From positions 744,001-808,000 of the forward strand of contig JANHCV010000004.1 in NCBI GenBank assembly GCA_025594325.1: DNA of 64,000 nucleotides. The letters are read 5' to 3'. The notes beneath the pieces were generated by a model. The model was not told the origin of the DNA. It did no database searches and saw only the letters and a program-made list of their open reading frames with translations. Numbering within the stretch: the stretch's first letter is position 1; each line of letters begins with the position of its first letter. Source of the DNA: Blastocladiella emersonii ATCC 22665. Its lineage: Eukaryota; Blastocladiomycota; Blastocladiomycetes; Blastocladiales; Blastocladiaceae. Made by a program: the position numbers and the translations under genes. Below, in pieces: positions 62,061-64,000 of the stretch.

Positions 62061-63260
62061 TCACTGGCGCGAGTGCTTCGTCCGCTTCTGACCGACGCGC
62101 AGCAGGTCAAACAGCCGCGCGAGCTGCTTCTCGCGGCCGCGGCCCGGGGGCAGCCGCACCAGCTCGTCGAGTCCGATGAGCGCGACACGCGAGTTCGAGC
62201 ACCGCGCACCGAGCTCCTCAATCTTCCCGGCCAGACGCAGGGCAAGACCCACGAGCACGCCCTCGGTCGCGCCCTTGCACGCCGCCTCGAACGTCGGAGA
62301 CCGCGGAAACTGGCGCAGGCAGCCGAGGATGCGGTCGCTGAGGTCGCGCGGGTCGCGGAGCATCGGGCAGTCGACGGGCTGCTGCGGCGGCGGCGGGTTT
62401 TGACGGCTGGACTTGCTCGGCGACACGACGTGGGTGACGGCGGTGCAGTAGCGGCAGCCGATGTGGGAACACGCGGGGCGAAGCGTCGCGAGCGAGGATG
62501 GCGAGGCGACCGTCGCGGGAGCTGCTGCGGCCCTGGTTGATGGAGGTTTCGATGGCGCAGGGGTCCGCAGCTTGAGGCCGGGGAAGATGGTGCGAGTCGA
62601 CGGGGGAGGAGGGCCGTAGGGCAGCGTCGGGTCGATGGCGTCGTCGGCCGATAGCGTAGGCGGCGGAGACGCGGCGCGGGAAGGGACCGGCGTGTCGTCG
62701 GGGACGTCAATGACCTCGACCGGCGCCCTCTCGACACGCGGTGCGACATCGACCGACATGCCGGACGCGTCGTCGAGAGATTCGAGGATCTGGCTCGACG
62801 GCATGGCCGAGGACCCAGGTGGCGCAGTCGAGGTACCCGCCAACGATGGGTTGGACGCGCTATCGCTCGCCGGTTCTGCCGCGGCCGCCATAGTCGAGAC
62901 GCCCGAGTCCGGCTGCGGCTGTTCATCGGCCAGGAGCCCGTCGAGTATGTCCGAGACGTCGGGCGCGAGGCGCGCGGCGATGTTGCTCTCGATCAGCTTG
63001 CGCGTGCCGTACAGCTGGTGCCGCGACACGGCGACGTGGACCAGCATGTCGAGGAGCTGCCCGCGCTCGGCCACGTTCGCGGAGACGCAGGCCGACAGGT
63101 GCACGAGTTGGCGATCAGCGTCGTCGATGAGCGTGTGGCACGCGACCTCGGCGGCGCGCCAGTCGGCCAGAGTTTTGGGCGGCCCGATGCGCGAGAGGAA
63201 TGCCGAGAGCGCAGCAGGCTCGCTGTCTGTGCTGAGTGTCGTTGCAGTGTGTGAATTCAT
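62061..63260 (-). CDS. Unknown protein with N- and C-terminal helical domains and a Cys cluster
   Basis: ATG at 63260; one exon of 399 residues. Residues 1-110 are helical (FLSRIGPPKTLADWRAAEVA, LLDMLVHVAVSRHQLYGTRK). The middle (about 115-260) is disordered Pro/Ser/Asp-rich. The C-terminal third starts with CSHIGCRYC, a possible zinc site with the following DCPMLRD, and continues ILGCLRQFPRSPTFEAACKG, LALRLAGKIEEL and a basic RVGQKRTKHSRQ end. No family was recognised. The longer frame to 63410 is not preferred, because the ATG at 63260 starts the structured part. It is separated from REV1 by 178 bp. Confidence 0.55.
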   Translation of the reverse strand: MNSHTATTLSTDSEPAALSAFLSRIGPPKTLADWRAAEVACHTLIDDADRQLVHLSACVSANVAERGQLLDMLVHVAVSRHQLYGTRKLIESNIAARLAPDVSDILDGLLADEQPQPDSGVSTMAAAAEPASDSASNPSLAGTSTAPPGSSAMPSSQILESLDDASGMSVDVAPRVERAPVEVIDVPDDTPVPSRAASPPPTLSADDAIDPTLPYGPPPPSTRTIFPGLKLRTPAPSKPPSTRAAAAPATVASPSSLATLRPACSHIGCRYCTAVTHVVSPSKSSRQNPPPPQQPVDCPMLRDPRDLSDRILGCLRQFPRSPTFEAACKGATEGVLVGLALRLAGKIEELGARCSNSRVALIGLDELVRLPPGRGREKQLARLFDLLRVGQKRTKHSRQ

Positions 63261-63438
63261 GGATGAGCGAGTGTCGCAAAGTCTGGCGAGGTGATGGAGA
63301 GAGAGCGTTGGCCGCCGAGACGACGACGCGAAGCGAAGCCACGCGATGTGGCGCGACGCGTCGCCGACCAACCTGTGCGACGTCGCGAACGGGTTTCCAC
63401 GTCGGCTCAAAATAGAGTTCTAGTGTTGTAAATCTTCA
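63261..63438. other. Short intergenic gap with ACGCGT
   Basis: Promoter of the unknown gene and terminator of REV1. ACGCGT occurs at 63356. The last 40 bp are AT-rich. Confidence 0.4.
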
Positions 63439-64000
63439 TCATATCTCTACTTCAGCACCATACACCTCACGCGCCTTGACCTTCCCCGCCTCGACCACGG
63501 CATCAACCGCATCATGGACAGCAGCGAGGTCCGTGAACTGCCGCGACGCGAACACGAGGTACTTCATGATGGCCACGGCGCGGTCGAGGAACCGCGACTC
63601 GACGAGCGCCACCACGTACGTCCGCACAAACTCGGCGTCCGTCGTGAGGTCCGCCACCGTCGCGTGCGCCGCCACGTGGTGGATCCAGTCGCGCAGGATC
63701 TGCCGCACCTGCGGGAGGTCACGCCGGCCCAGCAGCGCCGGCGAGTTTTGCGCGGGGAAGACGGGCCGGTGGCGCGTCGCAGCGGGGGTGGCCCGCGTGG
63801 GTGCGGGACGAGGTGGGGGTGCTTGCGCGGCGCGGAGCCGTTGCCGGATCTCGACGCGTTTGTCGTTGATTACCTCGTTGCGGATGTCTACAAGAAAGAG
63901 CGCGTGTCAGTCAGTCAGGTTTCGCTTTAGGTCTCGCGATGCTGAAAGTGTACCCTCGGGCAGCGCGGCGAGAAACTCACCATCGAGCTCCTGCTGCAGC
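63439..64000 (-). CDS. REV1: REV1 translesion polymerase, C-terminal end (5' partial in window)
   Basis: Exon 63439-63887 and the end of the preceding exon (63981-64000), joined by a 93 bp intron (donor GTGAGT, acceptor TTGTAG) as ELD-DIRNEVINDKRVEIRQRL. The last 110 residues form the REV1 C-terminal interaction domain: VRQILRDWIHHVAAHATVAD, FVRTYVVALVESRFLDRAVA, IMKYLVFASRQFTDLAAVHD, VKAREVYGAEVEI. In the family this four-helix domain binds Rev7 and the RIR motifs of Y-family polymerases. The catalytic part lies beyond the window. Called from the helix pattern and the terminal VYGxxxEI match, not by search. Confidence 0.72.

Noticed and set aside
1-64000. CRISPR arrays, operons, Shine-Dalgarno sites and other prokaryotic features
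   Set aside because: Spliceosomal introns and eukaryotic gene content make them irrelevant; no spacer-repeat pattern was seen.

Overview
The window is about 66% GC and eukaryotic. Genes sit close together on both strands and carry short introns of 58-131 bp; one intron is 356 bp. Splice donors are mostly GTGCGT, GTACGC or GTGAGT and acceptors mostly TAG or CAG. A GH72 glucan-remodelling enzyme with a CBM43-type tail, an Hse1-type ESCRT-0 subunit and an Nsa1-type ribosome factor indicate a fungus. A tiny RIIa-domain protein (usually linked to cilia), a PI(3,4)P2 4-phosphatase, a bacterial-type EF-P and an EBP-type sterol isomerase lean toward a zoosporic, early-diverging lineage such as Blastocladiomycota or chytrids. 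A GC-rich basidiomycete yeast is not excluded. Gene models were read by hand from ORFs and splice signals; there is no transcript evidence.

Layout. 1-2313: 3' part of an INPP4-like lipid phosphatase. 2.3-8.0 kb: sparse region with a decayed gene, a Q/S-repeat protein and an Ala-rich unknown. 8.0-25.6 kb: housekeeping block: hemerythrin-HHE protein, a Ser/Pro-rich tail-anchored protein, RAD17, TMEM164, a RIIAD1-like protein head-to-head with EF-P, GH72 glucanosyltransferase, NSA1/WDR74, a small membrane protein, EBP and HSE1. 26.0-32.6 kb: a complete 6.5 kb Mutator-like element with 266 bp terminal inverted repeats and an 11 bp target duplication. Its minus-strand gene joins a MULE transposase, a SWIM zinc finger and what looks like a ubiquitin-specific-protease (USP) domain. 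32.7-38.8 kb: BRF1 (TFIIIB) and a PH-domain protein with repeated basic motifs.

39.1-55.7 kb: a head-to-tail, same-strand tandem array of seven copies of one unnamed two-exon family (F-box-like N terminus, CxxC 'GQxPWF' segment in exon 2). Three copies are open (A, D, G), one has a single nonsense codon (F), two are decayed (C, and E with an internal inversion and a deletion), and one is a 3' stub (B). A shared motif, AAAACGTGATTTCGCG followed by an ACGCGTCTC-like core, lies 50-100 bp before most of the start codons.

55.9-57.2 kb: a BTB/POZ gene. 57.4-62.0 kb: a probable second mobile segment bounded by inverted 17-mers. It carries a Helitron-type PIF1 helicase lacking its Rep part and having two compensating frameshifts, head-to-head with a 5'-truncated ORF. 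62.1-63.3 kb: an unknown Cys-containing protein. 63.4-64.0 kb: the 3' end of REV1.

The most unusual items are the transposase-SWIM-USP fusion in a recently inserted element, and the tandem family with its shared promoter motif and an inverted pseudogene segment.
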